Positions 8,022-16,464 of a stretch of DNA of 64,000 nt are shown piece after piece; the first letter of the stretch is position 1; each line of letters starts with the position of its first letter. The notes under the pieces were generated by a model. That model saw only the letters and a list, made by a program, of their open reading frames with translations, made no database searches and was not told where the DNA came from. The DNA is from CALHVX01 sp964640725 (lineage in GTDB: Bacteria; Pseudomonadota; Gammaproteobacteria; Pseudomonadales; Azotimanducaceae): assembly GCA_964640725.1 (NCBI GenBank), contig CAZXIJ010000001.1:62001-126000 (forward strand). Direction: 5' to 3'. The translations under genes were made by a program, and so were the position numbers.

Positions 8022-10025
8022 GTGACGCCTCTGCGCTTCTCGCTGCACCGTTACAGCCGCTGGGACGGCAGCCAGCAGGAACCCATCGATCCGGCCGACG
8101 CGCTCGGCGCGATGGCAGACGACCTGCTCGAGTACGGGGATTTGCGCTGGGCTTTGCGCAACCTGATGAGCCGGGGCATGGACCTGCCGGACGGCGGGCA
8201 GTTCGGCGGGCTGCGAGACCTGCTCAAGCAGCTGCGCGAGCAGAAAGCGGCGCAGCTCAAACGCTACCAGCTCGATAGCCTGCTCGACGATTTCGCCGAG
8301 CGCCTGGCCGCCATCGAAGACCGCGAGCGCGCCCGGATCGAAGCCTGGCGCGCGGGCAACAGCGACGGCGCGTTCAGCGCCGACGTGCTCAAGTCCATCG
8401 CCGAGCGCAACACCGAGCAGCTTGACACACTGCCCGAGTCACTGCCGGCGCGCATTCGCGCCCTGGAGAGCTACGAGTTTCTGGACCCGGATGCCCAGCG
8501 TGATTTCCTGGAGCTGCTCCGGGAGCTGAAGGAGGCCATGGCCGGCAGCTTCTTCCGCGACGTGCAGTCGATGATGCAGAACATGTCGGACGACGACCTG
8601 GACCGCATGAAAGACATGATCCGCGCGCTCAACGAGATGCTGGTCCGCAAGATCGCCGGCGAGGATCCGGAGTTCGACGCCTTCATGGACCAGTACGGGG
8701 ACCTGTTCGGTGACCCGCCGCCGCAGTCCCTGGATGAACTGCTGGAGCAGATGGCGGGGCAGATGGCCGCGTCCCAGGCGCTCATGGATTCCCTGTCGGC
8801 AGAACAGCGCGCCGAGCTGATGTCGCTCATGGATGACCGGCTGGGGGATCCGGAGCTCGCGGCCCAGCTGCGGCAGCTCGCCAAGGAACTCGACTTTCTG
8901 AACCCCGGCGAAGGCTTTGACTTCAGCGGCTCGGAAGCCATCGGCCTGCAGGACGCCATGTCCCTCATGGACCAGCTGGGCCGCATTGACGACGCCATGG
9001 GCCAGCTGCGGCAGGCCGAGCGCGGCGGCAACCTGGACAACATCGACCGTGATCAGCTGCGCGATCTGCTCGGCGATGACGCCGCAGACTCCCTGAACCA
9101 GCTCGACGACTTGAAGCGCGCGCTGGAAGAGGCCGGCTACCTGCAGCAAGGCGAAGACGGGCGCTGGGACCTGACCGCTCGCGGCTCGCGGCTGATCGGC
9201 CAGCGGGCGCTCGGCGAGATCTACCAGCGCCTGAAGAAGCAGAGCCTGGGCAACCACGCAGTGCCGGAGGAAGGCCGCTTTGGCGAGCGCCTGGAGCAAA
9301 CCAAGCCTTACGAATACGGCGACCCCTTTCACCTGCACATGCCGCGCACCCTGCGCAACGCGCTGCAGCGGCAGGGCCGGGGCACGCCCATCGCCCTCGC
9401 CCCGGAAGACTTCGAGATCTACCGCAGCGAGCAGGTCACCTCGACCGCCACCGCCATGCTGGTCGATCTGTCCTGGTCCATGGCCCTGCGCGGTTCTTTT
9501 CTGGCGGCAAAAAAGGTTGCGCTGGCGCTGCACAACCTGATCACCTCGCAGTTCCCCAAAGACCACTTTTACGTCATCGGCTTTGCCGCCTACGCGCGGG
9601 AGCTGAAACCGACAGAGCTGCCCTTCCTGCAATGGGACGAGTACGTGCTCGGCACCAACATGCAGCATGCCCTGCTGCTGGCAGACCGGTTGCTCGCCAA
9701 GCACCAGGTTGGCAGCAAGCAGATCATTATGATTTCTGACGGCGAGCCCACGGCGCACCTGGAAGACGGCGAAGCGCAGTTCGCCTATCCGCCGAGCGCG
9801 GCAACAATTCGGTCCACGTTCCGGGCCGTCAAGCGCGTCAGTCGCCGGGGCATCGCCATCAACACCTTCATGCTCGAAGAGAGCGAGTATCTGCGCGCCT
9901 TTATGGACGAGATCGCCCGCATCAACGGCGGCCGGGTGTTCTACACCTCACCGGAACAGCTCGGCGAGTACATCCTGGTCGATTACGTGAATCACAAACG
10001 CCAACGGCTCCGCGGCCGATCATGA
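8022..10025 (+). CDS. VWA-domain protein, partner of the AAA+ ATPase
   Basis: This 667-residue protein has a long charged, mostly helical N-terminal region rich in Asp, Leu and Gln, and a C-terminal von Willebrand A domain. The metal-ion site motif DLSWS is at residues 482-486, followed by FYVIGFAAYAR and IMISDGEPTAH. The GTG start sits two bases after the ATPase stop, so translation is probably coupled. MoxR/VWA pairs act as cytoplasmic chaperones or metal-insertion machines. The gene overlaps the next one by ATGA. Confidence 0.88.
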   Translation: MTPLRFSLHRYSRWDGSQQEPIDPADALGAMADDLLEYGDLRWALRNLMSRGMDLPDGGQFGGLRDLLKQLREQKAAQLKRYQLDSLLDDFAERLAAIEDRERARIEAWRAGNSDGAFSADVLKSIAERNTEQLDTLPESLPARIRALESYEFLDPDAQRDFLELLRELKEAMAGSFFRDVQSMMQNMSDDDLDRMKDMIRALNEMLVRKIAGEDPEFDAFMDQYGDLFGDPPPQSLDELLEQMAGQMAASQALMDSLSAEQRAELMSLMDDRLGDPELAAQLRQLAKELDFLNPGEGFDFSGSEAIGLQDAMSLMDQLGRIDDAMGQLRQAERGGNLDNIDRDQLRDLLGDDAADSLNQLDDLKRALEEAGYLQQGEDGRWDLTARGSRLIGQRALGEIYQRLKKQSLGNHAVPEEGRFGERLEQTKPYEYGDPFHLHMPRTLRNALQRQGRGTPIALAPEDFEIYRSEQVTSTATAMLVDLSWSMALRGSFLAAKKVALALHNLITSQFPKDHFYVIGFAAYARELKPTELPFLQWDEYVLGTNMQHALLLADRLLAKHQVGSKQIIMISDGEPTAHLEDGEAQFAYPPSAATIRSTFRAVKRVSRRGIAINTFMLEESEYLRAFMDEIARINGGRVFYTSPEQLGEYILVDYVNHKRQRLRGRS

Positions 10026-10933
10026 CGAACGACACCGGCAGCCAGGCTGAACCGCTGCGCCGCTCTGCTCACTTTGTGCCAGGCGCCAACGAACGCATGT
10101 TCGCCAAGGCGCTGGACACTGCCGCCGACACACTGATCCTGGACCTGGAGGACGCGGTCACTCCAGCGCGCAAGGACAGCGCCCGGCAGGCCGTGGCCGA
10201 GTGGCTCAAGAACGCAGAATTCGGCGGCAAAGAGCGGACCGTGCGCATGAACCCGCTCGACAGCCCCTGGGGGCTTGCCGACCTGGCGACCACCATGGTC
10301 TGCCCGCCGGACGCCTACGTGGTACCGAAGGTCTCGACCCTGGCCGAGCTGATGGCGATCGACGCGCAGCTGACCGCGCTGGAGCGTCAACATGGCCATG
10401 ACCCAGGGCAGGTTGGCCTGATTCTGGTCGCCACGGAAACGCCGCTGGCGGTGCTCAACCTGCGCACCTTTACCGACTGCGACCGGGTTCGGGCCCTCTC
10501 CTGGGGCGCTGAAGACCTGTCTGCTGCCCTCGGCGCGCCGCGCAACCGGCGGCCGGACGGCACCTACCTGGATACCTACCGCCACTGCCGGGTGCAAACG
10601 CTGCTGGCAGCGGCGGCCGGCGGGGCACAGGCCGTAGACACGGTGTTCGTCGATATCCGCGATCGGGGGGGCCTGGCCGCGGAGTGCGAGGAGGCGGCGT
10701 GGATGGGCTACACCGGCAAAATCACCATTCACCCGGACCAGATCGATATCGTCAACGCAGCCTTTACACCGGCAGCTGAGGTGGTCGCCGAGGCCCGGGA
10801 ACTGCTGGCCCTGTTCGAGCAGGAGCAGGCCGCGGGCCGCATGGCGTTCAGCTTTAAGGGCCAGATGGTCGATGTGCCGCATCTGGAGCGCGCGCGCCGA
10901 ATCGTCGAGCGCGCGGCCAGAATCAACGCATAA
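10022..10933 (+). CDS. CitE-like CoA-ester lyase (HpcH/HpaI aldolase superfamily)
   Basis: This 303-residue TIM-barrel protein matches the CitE/malyl-CoA lyase/citramalyl-CoA lyase group, which cleaves or forms carbon-carbon bonds in hydroxyacyl-CoA compounds using Mg. LILDLEDAV carries the acidic metal-site residues, VRMNPLDSPW the phosphate-binding arginine region, VATETPLA the catalytic Glu block, and GYTGKITIHPDQI the C-terminal signature. The ATG overlaps the VWA stop (ATGA). The operon pairs an acyl-CoA dehydrogenase with this lyase, which suggests breakdown of a branched or dicarboxylic acyl-CoA; the exact substrate cannot be told. Confidence 0.85.
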   Translation: MTNDTGSQAEPLRRSAHFVPGANERMFAKALDTAADTLILDLEDAVTPARKDSARQAVAEWLKNAEFGGKERTVRMNPLDSPWGLADLATTMVCPPDAYVVPKVSTLAELMAIDAQLTALERQHGHDPGQVGLILVATETPLAVLNLRTFTDCDRVRALSWGAEDLSAALGAPRNRRPDGTYLDTYRHCRVQTLLAAAAGGAQAVDTVFVDIRDRGGLAAECEEAAWMGYTGKITIHPDQIDIVNAAFTPAAEVVAEARELLALFEQEQAAGRMAFSFKGQMVDVPHLERARRIVERAARINA

Positions 10934-10942
10934 ACCGGTCGG

Positions 10943-11272
10943 TTAGTGCCCGAGTACGCCGTTAATAGTAAGACTTGTTGCGCTTTCTCGGACCACGTAG
11001 TCCGTCAGCTCGCCCTGGCGGCGGCGATCCGGCTCCGTATTCGCCATCTGCGCTTCAAAAGCGAATTCCCGGATCACCTTGCGGACTTCTTCCAGCGGGG
11101 CGTTCCGCAGCAGGTTCATGAGGATGTCTGCTTCCACCGTCGCCTCGAGCTCCGTGCGGTACGGGCCAACGTCAATGCACTCCCGGGTGCTGAAATACCA
11201 GTTCCCGTTCTCGCGAAACACGCGCTTGGTGCGAAACCGGACCTTTGGCGGTTCTGAAGCTCGCTGGTTCAT
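10943..11272 (-). CDS. small conserved protein, probably DUF6316
   Basis: This is a 109-residue soluble protein. The stretch RVFRENGNWYFSTRECIDVGPYRT resembles the short gammaproteobacterial DUF6316 proteins, which have a W-Y-F-x-T-R-E core followed by a G-P-Y/F turn. The rest is a charged helix (EATVEADILMNLLRNAPLEEVRKVI). I chose the ATG at 11272, which has GGGA upstream; an in-frame ATG at 11284 would add four residues. The gene converges with the CitE-like gene, only nine bases apart. No function is known. Confidence 0.65.
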   Translation of the reverse strand: MNQRASEPPKVRFRTKRVFRENGNWYFSTRECIDVGPYRTELEATVEADILMNLLRNAPLEEVRKVIREFAFEAQMANTEPDRRRQGELTDYVVRESATSLTINGVLGH

Positions 11273-11387
11273 CGGTGTTCCCATCCATGATCGGCAGAAA
11301 CCCTATCATCCGCCCCGGCTCGCCCGGGGTCTGTGAGCGCTCTGTTGAGTATTGGTCGACGTTGTAGCCCAGAACCGGTCGATGTAA

Positions 11388-11399
11388 CGGTTGTAACCG
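11388..11399. promoter_or_regulatory. dyad CGGTT-GT-AACCG among CCGGT repeats upstream of the polysaccharide genes
   Basis: Between the two divergent genes lies a small perfect dyad with 5-base arms. The word CCGGT recurs several times between 11370 and 11425. A TATCAT at 11447-11452 could be a -10 box for the export gene 32 bases further on. These are weak signals in GC-rich DNA and could be chance. Confidence 0.25.
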
Positions 11400-11483
11400 G
11401 TACGTTTCCGGTGCAGCGGCCGGTGCCACAGTCGAGCTCAAGTAGGTATCATCTGCACTTTTCCGACCCCGGGATTTCCTGCC

Positions 11484-12134
11484 ATGCAACTCCAAGCCAA
11501 CCGTCGCTTCTATCACAAGATTGCCCACAGCCTGCGCCTGGGCGTCATCGCGCTCGCGACGCTGGCCCTCAGCGCTTGCGCGACCCAGGTCACCACAGCG
11601 CCCCCGAGCGATGTGGGCCCCGAGGCGGACTTCGCTGACGAGTACCGCATCGGCGTGGGCGACAGCCTGCGGGTCAATGTCTGGCGCAATGATGACCTGA
11701 GCGTGGCCGTGCCGGTCCGCCCGGACGGCAAAATCTCTGTGCCCCTGGCTGGCGATGTCATGGTCGGCGGCAAAACCCCCGAAGAAGTGGCCGGAACAAT
11801 CACCGAACGGCTCTCGACTTTCATTCGAGACCCCTACGTCACCGTGATCGTGACCAACGTCGCCAGCGATGAGTTCCGCTCTCGGGTGCGGGTCACCGGC
11901 GCTGTGGAAAACCCGCTGTCGATTCCCTATCGCCAGGGCATGACCGTCCTCGATCTGGTGCTGGAAGCCGGTGGCACCAACGAATATGCGAACGCCAACC
12001 GCTCAGTGCTGTTTCGGCGCAACGGCGATCGCGTCAGCATCAACCTGAGCCGGATCCTGAAGCTCGGCGACATGCAGACCAACCTGAACCTGCGCCCCGG
12101 CGACGTGCTCACCATTCCGGAACGCGCGTTCTAG
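11484..12134 (+). CDS. XrtA/PEP-CTERM-associated polysaccharide export lipoprotein (Wza/EpsA type)
   Basis: This 216-residue protein is a periplasmic/outer-membrane polysaccharide export protein. The signal peptide ends in LALSAC, with the lipid cysteine at 32. The polysaccharide export (Poly_export) domain follows: YRIGVGDSLRVNVWRNDDLS, then VRPDGKISVPLAGDV. A SLBB-type segment comes next (VRVTGAVENPLSIPYRQGMTVLDLVLEAGG), ending in LRPGDVLTIPE. The size and motifs fit the export protein found with exosortase XrtA systems. It leads a two-gene unit with the barrel gene 58 bases downstream. Neither exosortase nor chain-length tyrosine kinase is in the window. Confidence 0.87.
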   Translation: MQLQANRRFYHKIAHSLRLGVIALATLALSACATQVTTAPPSDVGPEADFADEYRIGVGDSLRVNVWRNDDLSVAVPVRPDGKISVPLAGDVMVGGKTPEEVAGTITERLSTFIRDPYVTVIVTNVASDEFRSRVRVTGAVENPLSIPYRQGMTVLDLVLEAGGTNEYANANRSVLFRRNGDRVSINLSRILKLGDMQTNLNLRPGDVLTIPERAF

Positions 12135-12192
12135 GTCGATCGGAAAGATCCCGGGCACCCGGTGTGCCATGCAGTTAGAGGAATCGTCCATC

Positions 12193-13554
12193 ATGCAACT
12201 GACCAAGGCTTACGCCTCTCAAGTCCGCCGATGCAGCGGGGTGCTGGCCGCCAGCGCCCTGCTCTGCACCCTGCCTGGCACCGCAGCCGCCTTTGAGGTC
12301 GAGGCTGCCGCCGAACTTGGCTCTCGAACCACAACCAACGCCCGGCGTTTTGGACGCGACGAGCAAGCCGATACGCAGATCACCCCGGCCGTGCTGTTCA
12401 ATGCCCAGCACGAGGGGCCCTCTCTCAAAATCGAATCGGGCTACAACCTGCGCCGCCGCATCTTCGCGCGCGATTTCTTTGACGACGAGAACATTTTTAC
12501 CGGTGGCACCTCCCTGGCCTGGGAAGCGCTGCCGGAACGGCTGGACCTGGGGCTACGCCACGTGCGCCGGGAAACCACCAACCAGGCCTTCGGTCGCGGC
12601 ACCCAGGACGACCGGCAGATCACCAATACCACCGAAGGCAACGTCGGGCTGAAGTTTCGCCCCCGGGAAACCGATGAGCTGAAGTTCAGTCACCAGTTCA
12701 CGCTCCTCGATGACGAGAACTTCGATATCGACAACGAGCGCACGCTCAACGCGGTCAGCTACAGCTCCCGGCTGTCGCCAACGACCTTTGTCGAGCTGAA
12801 CGCAAGCGAAGGCGAAGTCGACTTCGATTCATCCCTTGTGGCTGATATCGACATCGAAACCTATACGATGACCGTGCGCCGCACCGGCCAGCGCCTGTCC
12901 TGGCGCGCGACCGGCGGCTACTCGAACTACGAGCCGGAAGCCGGCGAAGGCGCAGACGGCACTATTTTCAACCTGAACGCAATCTACAGCCCCGTCGGCG
13001 GGCGGGAGTTCGAGTTCGATGCGGTCAGAGCCATCTCCGAACGGGCCGGGCAGGTCGACAGCGTCGAAGATGCGATCGAGAACCCGACAGACATTCCCTT
13101 CGCCAACTCGGACCTGACGGACGTGTTCGTTTCGACGAACTACACCGCGACCTATCGGGAAGCCTTCGGCCCGAACATGCTGGAAGCGGCGCTGATCCGC
13201 ACCAAGGTCAATTTCCAGAACTTTGACCGGGACCAGACCACCGACGCTGTGGAGCTTGGCCTGACCCGCGCCATTCGCCGCTCGATCGACGGCTTCGTGC
13301 AACTCAACTACCAGAGATCGAACTTCGATGAGCTGGATGCCGATTTCCGGCAGTGGTTTCTGGACCTGGGCGCTACCTACCGGGTGGGACGGCGCCTGGA
13401 AGTGTCAGGCCAGCTGTTTCATTTGCGACGTACCAGCAATGCATCCCTCGCCGGGGACTTCGACGATACGGGCATCGAGCTGAGTGCACGCTATACCTTC
13501 CTGTCGCGCGGCGACGGGCGAGACGAAACCGACCGCCGACGACGCCGGCGCTAG
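12193..13554 (+). CDS. PEP-CTERM-system-associated outer-membrane beta-barrel protein (TIGR03016-like)
   Basis: This 453-residue protein has a signal peptide ending TAAAF and then long alternating beta strands with aromatic ends (for example LKIESGYNLRRRIF, LSWRATGGYSNYEP, ISVELSARYTFL-like strands), as in outer-membrane barrels. The size, the position after the export lipoprotein and the presence of PrsT next door fit the TIGR03016 family of exosortase-linked barrels, though I cannot run the profile. The ATG at 12193 has a strong AGAGGAA site; an upstream ATG at 12169 lacks one. The arginine-rich tail lies outside the barrel. Likely role: part of the outer-membrane path for exopolysaccharide. 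Confidence 0.75.
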   Translation: MQLTKAYASQVRRCSGVLAASALLCTLPGTAAAFEVEAAAELGSRTTTNARRFGRDEQADTQITPAVLFNAQHEGPSLKIESGYNLRRRIFARDFFDDENIFTGGTSLAWEALPERLDLGLRHVRRETTNQAFGRGTQDDRQITNTTEGNVGLKFRPRETDELKFSHQFTLLDDENFDIDNERTLNAVSYSSRLSPTTFVELNASEGEVDFDSSLVADIDIETYTMTVRRTGQRLSWRATGGYSNYEPEAGEGADGTIFNLNAIYSPVGGREFEFDAVRAISERAGQVDSVEDAIENPTDIPFANSDLTDVFVSTNYTATYREAFGPNMLEAALIRTKVNFQNFDRDQTTDAVELGLTRAIRRSIDGFVQLNYQRSNFDELDADFRQWFLDLGATYRVGRRLEVSGQLFHLRRTSNASLAGDFDDTGIELSARYTFLSRGDGRDETDRRRRRR

Positions 13555-13565
13555 CTCCTTTCCGG

Positions 13566-16367
13566 TTACTGAGCCAGCTCGCGCAGCAATGCCTGCGCCA
13601 GCTCGCGCTCCGGAAACGCCGGGGCCTGCAGGGCTTGCGCCAATGGGGCCCGCGCTTCCTCCGGTTGATCCTGCGCGTTGAGCGCATAGGCCAGGTGATA
13701 CAGCGCCGTCGGGTTGCCCGGCCGCAGCTGGACGCTCTCTTTGAGCAGTTTGACCCCTTCCGCCAACCGCTCCTGCTCGATCAGAATCCAGCCGTAGGTG
13801 TCTGCGACATCGGCGTTCCCCGGAGATGCTTCGTAGGCCTTGCGACCCAGCTCCACCGCGCGCTTGTTGCCTTTCTGCTGATAGAGCCAGGCAAGGTTGT
13901 TGAGCACGACCGGGTTGCCCGAGTCCTCGAGCGCCTCGTACTCGACCACCGCCGCGTCGTTCTGGCCGTCGCCCAGCAGGGCACCAGCGAGCAGGATGCG
14001 TGCTGCCTGGTCTGCCGGGTTGCGGTCCAGCCAGCCCCTGAGGACACCGATACCGGCAGCCGCGTTGCCGCTGCGCAGCTCAGCAGCCGCCAGCCGCAGG
14101 GTGCCCTGGCGATTGCCCGTCTCTGACAGGCTCTGATAGATCGCCGATGCTTTGCCCAGCTCGTTGCGTGCCAGCAGCACGTCGGCCTGCAGCAGCTGCA
14201 GCCGCGGCGCGGCCGGCGAATCGGCATCGACCCGTCCGGCAAGGCTCTGGGCAATGGCTGCGGCCTCGTCGGTTTTCTGCTGCCGCAGCAAGACGCTGGC
14301 AAGATCAAGCTCCGCTAACGGGTTCTCGCCGCCCGCCAGCTCAATGGCTCGGGCCAGGTTCTTTTCCGCCGGCTCGAGCTCGCCCAGGCGCAGCTGCAGT
14401 GCGCCGATGGCGTAGTTCAGGGCCGGATTCGGAGCCAGGTTCAAAGCGGTCGCCTGCAGTTTGCGCGTCGTCGCACTGGCAGCCTCCTGTTCGCCCAGCT
14501 GCAGCTGCAGATCGGCCTTGGCCGCCAGCAGATCAATATTGCGTTCCTGGGTGACCAGCCCTTCATCCAGAACCTCCCGAGCAGGACCGGCATCACCGAG
14601 CAGCAAGTGCACGCGGGACAGCGCCAGCCGGCCCGTTACCAGCGCCGGCTTCAGCGACACCACGCGCAGCAGCTGCTCGCGAGCGGCGTCCAGATCGCCC
14701 TGGCGAACCTGCAGCTCGGCCAGCGCCAGCCGCGCCGCGTAGTCAGAGGGGGCCTGGGCAACGCGCTCCTGCAGCAGCGTCACCGACTTGCCAGAGTCGT
14801 CCTGCGACTCGTACAGGCGAACCAGGTTGTTGCGCGCGGGCGCGAAGGCGGGGTCGCGCTCAAGCGCCTCGCGAAAACGCGCCTCGGCAACATCGGGCTG
14901 GTTGCGCGCGATGGCGACGGCACCCATCAGATTCGGGCCAATCGGGCTCTCGGGCGCTTTTGCCGAGAGGTTTGCAATGGCCGTCTCCGCGCGCGTCAGC
15001 TCGCCCTTGCGCAAGCTCACGAGCGCCTGCAGGTAGTCGCTTTGAAACTGTTGTCCGTCAACCTCGACGGCTGCTTCGAGCTGCGCCATGGCCAGCTCAT
15101 CTTCGCCGGCAGACAGCAGGCTCAAGGCCAGCTGATTGCGAAAACTCGCGCCCTCCGGGTCCAGCGCCACCGCGGCCTGCAGGTACTCCGTCGCTTCTGC
15201 CGTCCGGCCCATCTGCATGAGCGCCGAGCCAAGCATCGCCAGCAGCTGCGGGTCCTTGGTACGCCCGGCCATGGGCTGCAGGATCTCCGCCGCGCGGTTT
15301 GGCTCTCCGCGCTCAGAGAACAGCGTTGCCAACAACTTCCGAGCTGACAGGTTGTTCGGGTTGGTGTTCAGAAAACGTTGCAGGTTGCGCTCCGCCTGCG
15401 CCGGCTGCCCCTGCTTGAACTTCACCAGCCCCATGAGATAGAGCGTCGGGGCATGGTCGGGAAAACTGGTCTGCACATCGCGCAGCGCCAGCTCCGCGCC
15501 GTCGACATCATCTTGCTGGTAGGCAATCAGACCTTTCAGGTATTTCGCCAAAGGGTAATCGGGGGCCAGCTCCAGCACCCTGTCAATGCGCTCCGCCGCC
15601 TGCGGGAGCTGCTCCTGCGCAATCAGCGTGCGCACTTCGCCGACCTGGCCGAGAACCCGGCCCAGAGGCAAGCGAGCAGCGGCGGCAAAGGATGCCGCGG
15701 CTTGCTCGAAATCACTTTCGCGCAGCTCAAGCTCCGCCTGGCGCAGCCAGTAGCTCGCCGTGTTCGGATCCTTTTCGATGGCTTGCGCATAGAGGGCGCG
15801 AGCCTGGGTCAGGTTGCCTTCGCTCCAGAACACGGCGGCGAGCCCTGCGAGTCCCGCTGCCCGATCCCGGCCAGCCTCGAACAGCGGCCGCGCCGCGCCG
15901 AAGTTGCCAGCCATCACGTAAGCCTCGCCGAGCAGCAGGCCCTCATCCACCGTCCGGCCGGAGGCATCAGCCAGCTCGCCAATCACTTCCTGCACCCGAT
16001 TCAGCCCGAGCTTGGCACGCAGCAAACCGAGCCGGGCGGCCATTTCGTCTGCACCGAGGTCGAGGGCGCGCTCCAGCTCGATCAGCGCGGAGGAAAAATC
16101 ACCGGTCGCAAGATACGCCTCGCCGAGCGCCAGGCGGGCGGAGGCCAGGGCCCGATCCTTTTGAATGGCGTTCTTCAGCTCGATGACCGCCCGCCGGTAC
16201 TCGTTGCTGGCCATCAGGGTCCTGGCCTCGGCAAGGTGCTGCTCCGGGGTCGTGCGATCGCAGGCGCTGGCTGTCAGAAGCAGGAGCATCACCGCAGCAA
16301 CCCGCCGCAGGCGACGGGCGCCGGCGCTGCCGGAAGTTGCTCGGGGGGGCAGATCGGGACCAGCCAT
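13566..16367 (-). CDS. prsT: PEP-CTERM system TPR-repeat lipoprotein PrsT
   Basis: This 933-residue protein is built almost entirely of tetratricopeptide repeats after a lipoprotein signal (LLLLTASAC, cysteine 36). Recognisable blocks such as RRAVIELKNAIQKD, AKYLKGLIAYQQ, TLYLMGLVKFKQGQ and NLSARKLLATLF match the PrsT family of exosortase (XrtA) systems, as does the length of about 930. The ATG at 16367 was preferred to a TTG at 16382. It converges with the barrel gene, 11 bases apart. It probably acts in the periplasm as a scaffold for polysaccharide export or protein sorting; the exact role is unknown. Confidence 0.88.
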   Translation of the reverse strand: MAGPDLPPRATSGSAGARRLRRVAAVMLLLLTASACDRTTPEQHLAEARTLMASNEYRRAVIELKNAIQKDRALASARLALGEAYLATGDFSSALIELERALDLGADEMAARLGLLRAKLGLNRVQEVIGELADASGRTVDEGLLLGEAYVMAGNFGAARPLFEAGRDRAAGLAGLAAVFWSEGNLTQARALYAQAIEKDPNTASYWLRQAELELRESDFEQAAASFAAAARLPLGRVLGQVGEVRTLIAQEQLPQAAERIDRVLELAPDYPLAKYLKGLIAYQQDDVDGAELALRDVQTSFPDHAPTLYLMGLVKFKQGQPAQAERNLQRFLNTNPNNLSARKLLATLFSERGEPNRAAEILQPMAGRTKDPQLLAMLGSALMQMGRTAEATEYLQAAVALDPEGASFRNQLALSLLSAGEDELAMAQLEAAVEVDGQQFQSDYLQALVSLRKGELTRAETAIANLSAKAPESPIGPNLMGAVAIARNQPDVAEARFREALERDPAFAPARNNLVRLYESQDDSGKSVTLLQERVAQAPSDYAARLALAELQVRQGDLDAAREQLLRVVSLKPALVTGRLALSRVHLLLGDAGPAREVLDEGLVTQERNIDLLAAKADLQLQLGEQEAASATTRKLQATALNLAPNPALNYAIGALQLRLGELEPAEKNLARAIELAGGENPLAELDLASVLLRQQKTDEAAAIAQSLAGRVDADSPAAPRLQLLQADVLLARNELGKASAIYQSLSETGNRQGTLRLAAAELRSGNAAAGIGVLRGWLDRNPADQAARILLAGALLGDGQNDAAVVEYEALEDSGNPVVLNNLAWLYQQKGNKRAVELGRKAYEASPGNADVADTYGWILIEQERLAEGVKLLKESVQLRPGNPTALYHLAYALNAQDQPEEARAPLAQALQAPAFPERELAQALLRELAQ

Positions 16368-16464
16368 GGCGTTGCTTCTCAAGGCGCTTATCGAAGGGTC
16401 ATGATAAACGATCGCTCAGCCGCGAACCGGCCGTGGCACCGGCAATCGCCCGGCGGACCTGCCG

